A stretch of 64,000 nt of DNA from assembly GCF_020103725.1 (NCBI RefSeq), contig NZ_JAHXBG010000025.1, positions 1 through 64,000 of the forward strand, read 5' to 3'. Shown here one piece after another: positions 29,534 through 40,094 of this stretch. The translations under genes and the position numbers were made by a program. The stretch is from Hyalangium gracile (GTDB taxonomy: Bacteria; Myxococcota; Myxococcia; Myxococcales; Myxococcaceae). The notes beneath the pieces are model-generated. The model saw only the letters and a list, made by a program, of their open reading frames with translations, was not told where the DNA came from and did no database searches. Positions within the stretch are counted from its first letter, which is position 1. Each line of letters opens with the position of its first letter.

Positions 29534-31243
29534 TCACTGGCTCTCGAAGATGAGGGTGCGGTGGTTCTCGGTGTCCGTCACCACCAGGTAGGGCGCGGCC
29601 AGCAGGACACCACCGGGCGCGTAGAGGCTCCGGGCGCTCGGGATGGGGTCCTGGTCGGGGTCCTCGATGGGCGGATCACTGCGGGAGCGCGACGTGAGGT
29701 CCGGCTGCCCGAGGACGAGCTCCGCGGCGGCTCCATTATTCGTGGGAAACTGGTTCCACAGGGTAATGCGGTTGTTTCCGCGCTCGCTCACGAAGATCTG
29801 CTGGCCGGTGGAGTTGACGTTGTTGGGCGCGTTCATGCCGGTGGCGGAGGTGGCCGCGTCGGCGGTGGTGAAGCCCGGCTGGCCGAGGACGAGGTCCGCG
29901 GGCTGGCCATTCGTGGTGGGGAACGGGTTCCAGAGGAGCACGCGGTGGTTGCCGGTGTCGGCCACGAGGAGGCGTGTGCCATCCGTCCAGACGCCCTCGG
30001 GCCTGGAGAGCGTGGAGGCGGTGGGGGCTTCGGCGGAGGTGCCGTCCTGGTGGGCGTCGTTGGCGACGCAGGAGGTGAAGCCCGGCTGGCCGAGCACGAG
30101 GTCCGCCGCCGCGTTGTGCGAGGTGGGGAGCGTGTTCCAGATGAGGACGCGGTGGTTGTCGGTGTCCGCCACCACGAGCTTGCCCTGGACGAGGGACACC
30201 CCCGAGGGCGTCCGGAGCGAGCGCCTGTCACAGCGCGGAGAGATGTTGAGGAAGTCCGGCTGGCCGACGATGGCGTTCGCCGGGACGAAGGTGTCCTTGG
30301 GAGTCGAGAGGTGGACGACGACGCGGTTGTTGCCCCGGTCCGCCACCACCATGCGTCCTGCCTCGACGGCGATGGTCGCGGGCCTGGCGAGGCCCCGGGG
30401 CCCCGCGCTCTCGCTGTGGGGGAAGAAGTCGATCTGCCCGAGGAAGAAGCTGGCGCTTGGGCCGTTCGCCGTGGGCATGACATCGAACCCGACGATGCGG
30501 TGGTTGCCCGAGTCCGAGACGTAGAGCCGGCCCTCGACGAGCGTCGGGTGTCCCGCGGGACGGAACTGGGTGGTGTAGCCCGTCGAGTCTCCCTGGTTCG
30601 GCAGCCGGAGGGTGAAGTCGTTCTGCCCGAGGACGAGCTTCGCGGGTTGGAAGGTGGTGAGCGCGAACCAGGGCGTGCACTGGACGGTGATGTCGGTGAC
30701 GGGGCCCGCCACCGTGCCGCTGCCTCCCGTGAGGGCGCAGCGAAAGCCGCGCGGTGGAGTCCCCAAGGTGACCGTATAGGGGCTGCCTCGGGGCAGCTGC
30801 GTCTGGAAGGTGAAGGCGGAGGGCGCATCGACGGAGAGCGTCTCTCCGCTGTCGAGGGAGAGCTGGAGGGAGCCCGTCACCCCCGCCACCCGTCCGCCAA
30901 GCGTGTACGTCCGCCGCACGCAGGTGGCCTGGACCGAGTCCACGTCCGTGCCGGCGATGCGGCCCGAGGGGGCCTTCAGGGTACAGACCTGCTCCGCGGG
31001 AGCGGTGGTGATGGCCACCCGGTAGGGGTTCCCGTCGTCGATGGGAGTCTCGAAGAGGAACGGTCCACTCTGGCTCAGGGTGAGGCGCTCACCGGAGTTG
31101 AGCTGGAGGGTGATGCTGCCGTCGAGGCCGCTCACCGTGCCTCCGACGCGGAACTGGAGCGTCGGCTCGGAGTCCCCAGCTCCATCGCCGCACGAGGTGA
31201 GGAGTGCCGCCACTGCCACGAGCCCGAACCATCCGCTGCGCAT
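29534..31243 (-). CDS. Beta-propeller (NHL-repeat-like) lipoprotein
   Basis: A 569-residue protein with lipobox LLTSC (C18). Two or three small Ig-like modules come first (about 30-190; GTVSGLDGSITLQLNSGE and its copy GRVAGVTGSLQLSLDSGE). From about residue 200 there are six blades of a propeller, marked by LVLGQPxFT, then 'LxVADTxNHRVLIWN' segments typical of NHL repeats. Such propellers bind proteins or glycans outside the cell. The gene lies between the two kinase cassettes, 121 nt upstream of the kinase start on the same strand. It could belong to either unit or be independent. Confidence 0.8.
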   Translation of the reverse strand: MRSGWFGLVAVAALLTSCGDGAGDSEPTLQFRVGGTVSGLDGSITLQLNSGERLTLSQSGPFLFETPIDDGNPYRVAITTAPAEQVCTLKAPSGRIAGTDVDSVQATCVRRTYTLGGRVAGVTGSLQLSLDSGETLSVDAPSAFTFQTQLPRGSPYTVTLGTPPRGFRCALTGGSGTVAGPVTDITVQCTPWFALTTFQPAKLVLGQNDFTLRLPNQGDSTGYTTQFRPAGHPTLVEGRLYVSDSGNHRIVGFDVMPTANGPSASFFLGQIDFFPHSESAGPRGLARPATIAVEAGRMVVADRGNNRVVVHLSTPKDTFVPANAIVGQPDFLNISPRCDRRSLRTPSGVSLVQGKLVVADTDNHRVLIWNTLPTSHNAAADLVLGQPGFTSCVANDAHQDGTSAEAPTASTLSRPEGVWTDGTRLLVADTGNHRVLLWNPFPTTNGQPADLVLGQPGFTTADAATSATGMNAPNNVNSTGQQIFVSERGNNRITLWNQFPTNNGAAAELVLGQPDLTSRSRSDPPIEDPDQDPIPSARSLYAPGGVLLAAPYLVVTDTENHRTLIFESQ

Positions 31244-31351
31244 GCTGACGTCCCCTGGCCGGACAGAGGCTCCAGGAGCTTCCTGGAGACCCGGTCACGG
31301 TCCCCGACACAGTGGACTGTGCCACGCGGAGCACGGGCGCGGAAGGCGGGG

Positions 31352-32761
31352 TTACTTAGGCACACACCGTCTGTTGGTGCCGCACGTCAGATGGGACTTA
31401 CAGTCCTCCTTTCGATCGCACCTTGAACCCTCCTCACAAGAGAACCCCACACCCCCTGAGAGGTCTTCCACGGACAACGCCAGGGGATCGGTCGTGTTGA
31501 TGCGCTGATTGCCAGCGACTCCAGGATGGTAGTGGGTGAGTATCACGCTGCCTGACTGTGCTTGTGCGGATACAGCGAGCCAGTCCTTCTTATTAAAAGC
31601 TGCATTGACGGCGTCCCGGATGGCCGATGCCAATGTCTCACTTTCCCTGGACCAAGGCATCATGATGCAGCAATAACGGCGGTTCTCGTTGCCATAACAG
31701 CGTTTCTCGACCGTGCAATCCGCATGGAACATGAAGGTTATGGGAGGAGCCCAGCCGTCGCTGAAGATGAAGGACGTGCCCTCCGCGATGAGGTGAGGAG
31801 CTTTGACGGTGATCTTGCCTCGGGCCGGAGCAGGAGCGGCCCGTGTGCACTGACTCGTACAGGTGCCGCAGGCCTGGCCGAAATCGCAGTCCTCGGCTTG
31901 ATCCTGATGTTCATCGCCACAGTAGGCACCCTTGCGCATTTCCAGGGCACTGCAGGTGGCATTGCAGACGTAGCATGTCTTCGAGCCATAGGGACAAGTC
32001 ATTGAGCCATTCGCGGAACCGCTGTCGCACACCTCGCCGGAATCTTTCTCCCCATCACCACACGACGGCCCACGGAGAGTGAGTTCTCGCGAGCAGTTGG
32101 CGTTGCACATGGTGCAGTCCTTGGTCCCATAGGGACAGCTCGACTCGGTGACGGTATTCCCGTCATCGCAGGCTTCGTTCAGTGGATTTAGGTGGCCGTC
32201 GCCGCAGCGGTTCCATAGGCAGTTGGCGAGGCAGGGGCCCTCATTGCTGTGGTTTCCATCGTCGCACTCCTCTCCCTCCTCAATCTTTCCATTCCCGCAA
32301 AAGGCGATGAGGCAGTTCTGACTGCAGCGAAACCCCACTCGGTCTCCAGGTGGGTCGCACTCCTCTCTCGCATCGACGCTGTGGTTGCCGCACTCCGCCG
32401 AGCGCTTGCAGTCGGCACTGCACGTGTCCCCGTTCACGGTATTGCCGTCGTCGCATGCTTCTCCGGGGTCAGTCACACTGTTTCCGCACTGCTCGTCGGA
32501 GGTGCAGGTGCTGTTGCACCGGTCTCCACTCTGGAGGTTGCCGTCGTCGCAGGCTTCTCCTTCCTGGACGACGCCATCGCCGCAGGAGTTATTGATGCAC
32601 GCCTGGCCATCGGCGGAGCAGGCCCAGCCCGGGGGACAGACGAGGCCCGAGGAGCAGGTCTCGGTTGTGGACTTGGAGCAGGCTGGCACCGACAGCGCCA
32701 GGAGCACCAGCGCGGAGGCGAGGGCAACCTTATTGGGGGATGGGCTGTACAAGCGGATCAT
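31352..32761 (-). CDS. Cysteine-rich DUF4215-repeat lipoprotein (cassette B)
   Basis: A 469-residue protein. ATG 32761 is set by analogy with cassette A: both follow the same CTGAGGTGCCCG just before ATGAT. The lipid Cys is C28 (SVPAC). The N-terminal CSSGLVCPPGWAC knot matches the cassette A protein. Residues 60-305 hold about seven Cys-rich repeats against 13 there. The C-terminal 160-residue domain is divergent but keeps the SGGVGFSC..C..KEDCKSHLTC knot. Parts of the gene, especially 31500-32000, are visibly AT-richer than all neighbours, hinting at recent transfer or relaxed selection. Probable surface or periplasm-facing partner of the kinase unit. Confidence 0.82.
   Translation of the reverse strand: MIRLYSPSPNKVALASALVLLALSVPACSKSTTETCSSGLVCPPGWACSADGQACINNSCGDGVVQEGEACDDGNLQSGDRCNSTCTSDEQCGNSVTDPGEACDDGNTVNGDTCSADCKRSAECGNHSVDAREECDPPGDRVGFRCSQNCLIAFCGNGKIEEGEECDDGNHSNEGPCLANCLWNRCGDGHLNPLNEACDDGNTVTESSCPYGTKDCTMCNANCSRELTLRGPSCGDGEKDSGEVCDSGSANGSMTCPYGSKTCYVCNATCSALEMRKGAYCGDEHQDQAEDCDFGQACGTCTSQCTRAAPAPARGKITVKAPHLIAEGTSFIFSDGWAPPITFMFHADCTVEKRCYGNENRRYCCIMMPWSRESETLASAIRDAVNAAFNKKDWLAVSAQAQSGSVILTHYHPGVAGNQRINTTDPLALSVEDLSGGVGFSCEEGSRCDRKEDCKSHLTCGTNRRCVPK
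31847..32584 (-). repeat. Tandem Cys-rich repeat region inside the cassette B lipoprotein gene
   Basis: About seven in-frame units with the CGDG..ExCDDGN..C..C pattern. Several are degenerate (EECDPPGDRVG, EVCDSGSANG, EDCDFGQACG), so the array is less uniform than in cassette A. Confidence 0.75.
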
Positions 32762-32769
32762 CGGGCACC

Positions 32770-33774
32770 TCAGTAACGAAAGGTCATGACTGCACCAGGC
32801 TGATCTCCCAGCAGGGGCGCGATGTTGAGCTGCCGCTCGTGCTCGTCCGCCGTGAGATAGCGAGTCTGCTCTTGGTTGGCGTAGAGGAGGACCAGCCCCG
32901 TGAGCAGCGCTGCACCGCCCGCGATATAGGCCCCGGTTGCGCCCCGCTGGAGCTGATCCCCGCGGACGCGGAGGGCGGAAATCTCGGGGGCGGGCAGGCA
33001 GCCTCCGCAATCCCGGATGGCCTTGTCGAAGCGCTGGTGGCTATCATGCGCGCGGGTGTAGAGCCATCCGCCGCCCATGGCGAAGGCGGCTCCCCCCCCC
33101 AGCACGGCCCACGGCGCCCATACGGGCAACCACCGCTCGCCTCGCTTCAACTCATCGTCCGTGTACATCCGGAAATGGAGGGTGAGGTTCTCTCCTCGCC
33201 GCAGGGTCCGTCTCCGGGTGTTAAGCTCGGAGGAGTAGCCCTCCTTCCTGGCAACGAAGGTGTACTCGGCGGGAAGCACCCACCGCGTCAGGTGAGCGGG
33301 AGAGTGGCACAGGATCTCCTCTCCCGTCGTGACAGTGGCACCTGGGACATCGCAGATGATCTCCAGCTGCGCGAGCTGCTGCTCGACGAGTGTCTTGAGC
33401 TGCCTGGCTCGCTTCTGCTTTCCCTCATCCAGAGGCTTCCCGTCGTAGCGCAGCGCCGCCGTGAGGTGCGCATGGAGTTCGATGGGCATGTTGAGGTTCT
33501 GCAGCGCCATCGCCATGTTGTAGTGGATGGCAGGGTGATCCCAGTGCTGGAGCGCCTGTTGGTAGCGCTCCACGGCTTGGGCGAAGATCCCGTTTTGTGA
33601 CAGGGAGATGCCTTCGAGAAAGAGCCGCCTGGAGGACTGTCGAGCCTCCATGGGGACTCCATGTGCCCAGGCCCTTGTATCATCGACGTCCAGCTGGGGG
33701 GACTGTGCGAACGCGGGCGCCATTCCTAGAGCGAGGAGGGCCGCGAGGACATGGGGAAATCTGTTCGTCTTCAT
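32770..33774 (-). CDS. TPR/PEGA membrane protein (cassette B)
   Basis: A 334-residue paralogue of the product of 25342-26376, with the same order of parts. There is a signal peptide (VLAALLALGMAPAFAQ), a TPR-like region (VERYQQALQHWDHPAIHYNM), a PEGA-like sandwich and a Trp-rich first helix (WLPVWAPWAVLGGGAAFAM). A loop with DCGGCLP and a second helix (GGAALLTGLVLLYANQ) follow, and the tail ends MTFRY. The CGGC pair and the aromatic C-terminal end are kept in both copies although the rest has diverged, so they are probably functional. It sits 12 nt after the kinase gene and 8 nt before the Cys-rich gene. Confidence 0.82.
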   Translation of the reverse strand: MKTNRFPHVLAALLALGMAPAFAQSPQLDVDDTRAWAHGVPMEARQSSRRLFLEGISLSQNGIFAQAVERYQQALQHWDHPAIHYNMAMALQNLNMPIELHAHLTAALRYDGKPLDEGKQKRARQLKTLVEQQLAQLEIICDVPGATVTTGEEILCHSPAHLTRWVLPAEYTFVARKEGYSSELNTRRRTLRRGENLTLHFRMYTDDELKRGERWLPVWAPWAVLGGGAAFAMGGGWLYTRAHDSHQRFDKAIRDCGGCLPAPEISALRVRGDQLQRGATGAYIAGGAALLTGLVLLYANQEQTRYLTADEHERQLNIAPLLGDQPGAVMTFRY

Positions 33775-33786
33775 CCCGTCTCCTCT

Positions 33787-36666
<2,880 letters not shown>

Positions 36667-36788
36667 GTTCCGGTTTCGTTCCGTGGGATGCAGTTACGAA
36701 CCGGGGTCCCGTGCTGAGCGAGACGAATGCCCTCGGTCCCCCCCGAGTGTCTCCCAGCCCACCGCACTCCCGATCACCACCCACCATC

Positions 36789-36810
36789 GTCTCCGACCGC
36801 GGCCGGAGAC
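36789..36810. promoter_or_regulatory. 22-bp near-perfect palindrome upstream of cassette B kinase
   Basis: Arms GTCTCCGACCG and CGGCCGGAGAC pair at 10 of 11 positions without a spacer. The site is centred about 130 nt upstream of the kinase ATG (36666). A dimeric repressor or activator site is possible; with no loop it is a poor hairpin terminator. Confidence 0.4.
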
Positions 36811-36886
36811 AGGCAGTGCTGGTAGTTAATGCCGGGAATGCCGCACGGAAGTGATCAGCACTTCAGGGCACCCTCTGTGTTCACCA

Positions 36887-36909
36887 GGAAATCGGTTTTC
36901 TCCGATTCC
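36887..36909 (-). terminator. Weak hairpin after the RNase R gene
   Basis: Arms GGAAATCGG and CCGATTCC with one bulged base and a TTTTCT loop, 4 nt past the rnr stop on the minus strand. No T-run follows, so termination is uncertain. Confidence 0.3.
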
Positions 36910-36913
36910 GAGA

Positions 36914-38830
36914 TCAGCCCGCGAGCGCGAACTCGATGCGGCCGAGCAGCTCGTCGGTGGAGACCACCTTCACCTGGACGGGCATGCCGATGGTGAACGT
37001 CCGCTCCGGCCCGATGAGGGACGTCTCGCGGGCGTCCGGCCGCAAGGGCCCTCCGGGCAGCGCGTCCACCGGCAGCACACCCTCCACCAGCATGTCGTCC
37101 AGCTGCACGATGAGCCCGAAGGGCTTCACGCGGGTGATGCGCCCCGGGTAGCTCTTCCCGACGTGCGAGGCCATCAGCCGGGCCTCGAGCACCCGGTGGC
37201 GATCCTGCTCGGCGCGGGAGGCACCCCGGGCGCGCGTGTTGATGTGGGTGGCCAGCTGCTCCACCGCCGGATCCTGGTGCGTGAAGTCCCGGCGGCCATG
37301 CAGGTACTGCTTGAGGATGCGGTGCACCACCAGGTCCGCGTACCGCCGGATGGGCGAGGTGAAGTGCAGGTACCAGCGCGCCGCCAGGCCGAAGTGCCCC
37401 GAGGGCACCACCGTGTAGCGCGCCGGGCCCAGCGAGCGCCGCAGCACCGAGCGCAGCGCCGGCTCCGCCGTGCAGCCGGAGATCTGCCGGTCGAACGCCC
37501 CCAGCGCCAGCGGAGACATCCGGCCGCCGAAGCCCGCCGCGAAGCCCGAGTGCTGCGCGAACGCCGCGAAGTCCGCCACCCGCAGCGGATCCGGCTCGTC
37601 CTGGACGCGATAGAGGGCCGGCAGGCCGCGCGTGAGCATCCACTCCGCGATGGCCTCGTTGGCGGCCACCATGAAGCGCTCGATCATCTTGTGCGCCGAG
37701 GTGGGGTGCTCGTTCTCGATGCCGGAGACCTGGCCCGTCTCCCGGTCGAAGGTGAAGCGCGCCTCCTCGCGCGCCATCTCGATGCCGCCGCGCCCCGCCC
37801 GCGCCACCGCCAGCCGCGCCGCGGCCGCGCGGAACCACGGCATCACCTCGCGCACCGGCTCCATGGGCGAGGAGACGATGCTCTTGTCCAGGAAGTCCGC
37901 CACCTCGTCGTAGTTCAGCCGCGCCCAGGAGCGGATGATGCTCTCGTACACGTCCGCCGCGGTGACGCGCCCCTCCGCGTCGATGCGCAGCTCCACCGTG
38001 AGGCACAGCCGCTCCTCGCCGGGCACCAGGCTCAGCCAGTGCGCGGACAGCTCCTCCGGGAGCATGGGCAGCACGTGGCCGGCCAGGTACACGCTGGTGG
38101 CGCGCTCGCGCGCGGCCTGATCCAGCACCGAGCCCTCCGAGACGAACTCCGCCACGTCCGCGATGGACACCAGCAGCCGCAGCGCCCCGTCCGCCCCCGC
38201 CGGCAGCACGCAGATGGCGTCGTCGATGTCCCGCGTGGAGGGCGCGTCCACGGTGACGGTGGGCAGCGAGCGGAGATCCCTCCGCGCCCCCACCGTATGG
38301 GGCCGGGCCTGGGTGGCTCGGGCCGCCTCGAGCACCTCGGGCGTGAAGGCCCGCCGCAGGCCGTGCCGGGCGATGACGCGCTCGATGGAGCGGTCCGCCC
38401 CGGGCTCCAGCTTGTACACGAGCACGCCCTTGCCGTCGGCCACGCGCGCCACCACCGCGTCGCCGGGCTGCACCTCGACGCCGGCCGCGTCCAGCGGCCA
38501 GTCGGTGTTCGCCACCTCCTTGTCGATGCGCAGGTGCGGGGCGCCCTTGCGCAGCACCACCTCTCCATAAACCTGCTCGCGCGGACGCTGCACCAGGGAG
38601 AGCCCGCTGGCGGACCAGCGCCCATCCGCGGCCTGGCTCACCGTCGCGGACACCACGTCATCGGCGAGGAAGGGCGCCAGCTCCGGCGGTGGGATGAACG
38701 CGGAGATCACCTCACCGGCGGGGGCCGGCTGCACACTGAGGAACCCGAACCCGCGGGGATGGACATCAATACGCCCGGTGACATTCCGTGTAGAAGCAGG
38801 AAGGCCCGAGGAGGAGGAAGTCTGAGACAT
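36914..38830 (-). CDS. rnr: Ribonuclease R-type 3'-5' exoribonuclease
   Basis: A 638-residue RNB-family enzyme that degrades structured RNA from the 3' end. An OB/cold-shock-like fold (about 16-65, TGRIDVHPRGFGFLSV) precedes the RNB catalytic domain. The metal-binding aspartates are in DAPSTRDIDD (D195, D201, D203, D204). A C-terminal S1 domain follows (about 545-635, PGRITRVKPFGLIVQL). At 638 residues it is much shorter than E. coli RNase R (about 813): the N-terminal helix-turn-helix and the Lys-rich tail are missing. RNase II is the alternative name; S1 spacing and VacB-like motifs favour RNase R. It is divergent from the M43 protease gene. Confidence 0.88.
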   Translation of the reverse strand: MSQTSSSSGLPASTRNVTGRIDVHPRGFGFLSVQPAPAGEVISAFIPPPELAPFLADDVVSATVSQAADGRWSASGLSLVQRPREQVYGEVVLRKGAPHLRIDKEVANTDWPLDAAGVEVQPGDAVVARVADGKGVLVYKLEPGADRSIERVIARHGLRRAFTPEVLEAARATQARPHTVGARRDLRSLPTVTVDAPSTRDIDDAICVLPAGADGALRLLVSIADVAEFVSEGSVLDQAARERATSVYLAGHVLPMLPEELSAHWLSLVPGEERLCLTVELRIDAEGRVTAADVYESIIRSWARLNYDEVADFLDKSIVSSPMEPVREVMPWFRAAAARLAVARAGRGGIEMAREEARFTFDRETGQVSGIENEHPTSAHKMIERFMVAANEAIAEWMLTRGLPALYRVQDEPDPLRVADFAAFAQHSGFAAGFGGRMSPLALGAFDRQISGCTAEPALRSVLRRSLGPARYTVVPSGHFGLAARWYLHFTSPIRRYADLVVHRILKQYLHGRRDFTHQDPAVEQLATHINTRARGASRAEQDRHRVLEARLMASHVGKSYPGRITRVKPFGLIVQLDDMLVEGVLPVDALPGGPLRPDARETSLIGPERTFTIGMPVQVKVVSTDELLGRIEFALAG

Positions 38831-38958
38831 GCTTACGAAGTCCTACCAACGAAAAAATCGAGGTGACTGTATAATTACAAGATAATCTGATAGCAGCGTG
38901 ACTCACGCTACTGATTCATCTTATTTCTTGGCTCCCCCACTTTCCTAGGAGCTGGGAA
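38831..38958. promoter_or_regulatory. AT-rich divergent promoter region (rnr / M43 protease)
   Basis: The most AT-rich stretch in the window. It includes TATAAT at 38870-38875 on the plus strand and a GATAATCTGATAG segment, either of which could serve as a -10 box; I see no clear -35. A small hairpin, AGCGTG-ACT-CACGCT (38895-38909), and a TTTCCTAGGAGC ribosome-binding stretch precede the protease ATG. Confidence 0.45.
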
Positions 38959-39837
38959 ATGTCGCGTCGTTTCAACTGGAAGAGCGGTCTGCTGCTGGGT
39001 GCCATGGTTGCCTTCTCCGGCTGCACCGAGAACAAGGAGCAGGAGCCGGCCCCCGTGGAGCAGCAGGTCGTGGACGCTCGTGGCTGCGCCACCAAGGACC
39101 TGAGCCAGACGGAGCGTGAGGCTGTTGAGGCGACGCTCGCGGAGACCCGCAGCGCGGCCGCCGCGGTCGGCTCCATCACGGTGAACGTCTACTGGCACGT
39201 CATCAACAACGGCGCGGGTACCGCGTCGGACCTCACGCAGGCGAAGATCGACGGTCAGATCGCGGTGCTGAACGCGGCGTATGCGAACACCCCGTTCCGC
39301 TTCGCGCTGGTGTCGGTGTCCCGCACCACCAACGCCACCTGGTACACCGCGACCCACGGCAGCACCGCCGAGTCGCAGATGAAGAACGCGCTGCGCCAGG
39401 GCACCGCGGACGACCTGAACATCTACTCCAACAACATGGGCGGCGGCCTGCTGGGCTGGGCGACCTTCCCGTCCTCGTACGCCTCGTCTCCGAAGATGGA
39501 CGGCGTGGTGCTGCTGTACTCGTCGGTGCCCGGTGGCACGGCGGCTCCGTACAACGAGGGTGACACGGGCACGCACGAGGTCGGCCACTGGCTGGGCCTG
39601 TACCACACCTTCCAGGGCGGCTGCGCCAAGAACAACGACGGCGTGAGCGACACCCCGCAGGAGAAGTCGCCTGCCTACGGCTGCCCGGTGGGCCGCGACA
39701 CCTGCACCCGCGACCCGGGTGCGGACCCCATCTACAACTTCATGGACTACACGGACGACAGCTGCATGAACACGTTCACCGCGGGCCAGAACGCGCGCAT
39801 GGACTCCATGTGGACGGCGTACCGCCTCGGCAAGTAA
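38959..39837 (+). CDS. M43-family (pappalysin-type) zinc metalloprotease lipoprotein
   Basis: A 292-residue protein with lipobox AFSGC (C22). After an about 60-residue propeptide-like N-terminus the catalytic domain runs to the end. The zinc motif HEVGHWLGLYH is at 206-216 and the Met-turn lies in YNFMDYTDDSCM. Cys pairs around the active site (GGCAKNNDG, YGCPVGRDTC) match secreted M43B enzymes. Those cleave proteins outside the cell, which suits a predatory or scavenging myxobacterium. An AGGAGC ribosome-binding site precedes the ATG and a strong terminator follows, so it is probably transcribed alone. Its even, G/C-ending codon use suggests high expression. Confidence 0.9.
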   Translation: MSRRFNWKSGLLLGAMVAFSGCTENKEQEPAPVEQQVVDARGCATKDLSQTEREAVEATLAETRSAAAAVGSITVNVYWHVINNGAGTASDLTQAKIDGQIAVLNAAYANTPFRFALVSVSRTTNATWYTATHGSTAESQMKNALRQGTADDLNIYSNNMGGGLLGWATFPSSYASSPKMDGVVLLYSSVPGGTAAPYNEGDTGTHEVGHWLGLYHTFQGGCAKNNDGVSDTPQEKSPAYGCPVGRDTCTRDPGADPIYNFMDYTDDSCMNTFTAGQNARMDSMWTAYRLGK

Positions 39838-39862
39838 TCCAGTCGAGCTGACTCACTTCCTG

Positions 39863-39902
39863 AAACGCCGGGGTGTTCCGCGCACCTCGGCGTTTCTCTT
39901 TT
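39863..39902 (+). terminator. Strong rho-independent terminator
   Basis: Thirteen-base arms AAACGCCGGGGTG (39863-39875) and CACCTCGGCGTTT (39883-39895), with one G-U pair and a 7-nt loop, are followed by CTCTTTT. It lies 26 nt past the M43 protease stop. Confidence 0.85.
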
Positions 39903-40094
39903 GCGGGCTTCGAGCCGCCGGGCGCGCTGGGCCTGGGCCGCTCGGAAGATGCCCGGACACACGGGCGAGCTCGAAAATCCGAAGCATTGCGGCGCGCACG
40001 CCTGGCGCCTCGACGGCCGGGAGCCCGAGGGCGCGCGGTGCCTGGCCGCCTCGAGCGGGAATCCCGCCAGGCAGGTGCTGTTGGCCACGCCGCG

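Noticed and set aside
38895-38909. Small AGCGTG/CACGCT hairpin as a riboswitch or terminator
   Set aside because: The stem is only 6 bp and no conserved riboswitch core or T-run is visible; I keep it only as part of the promoter region.
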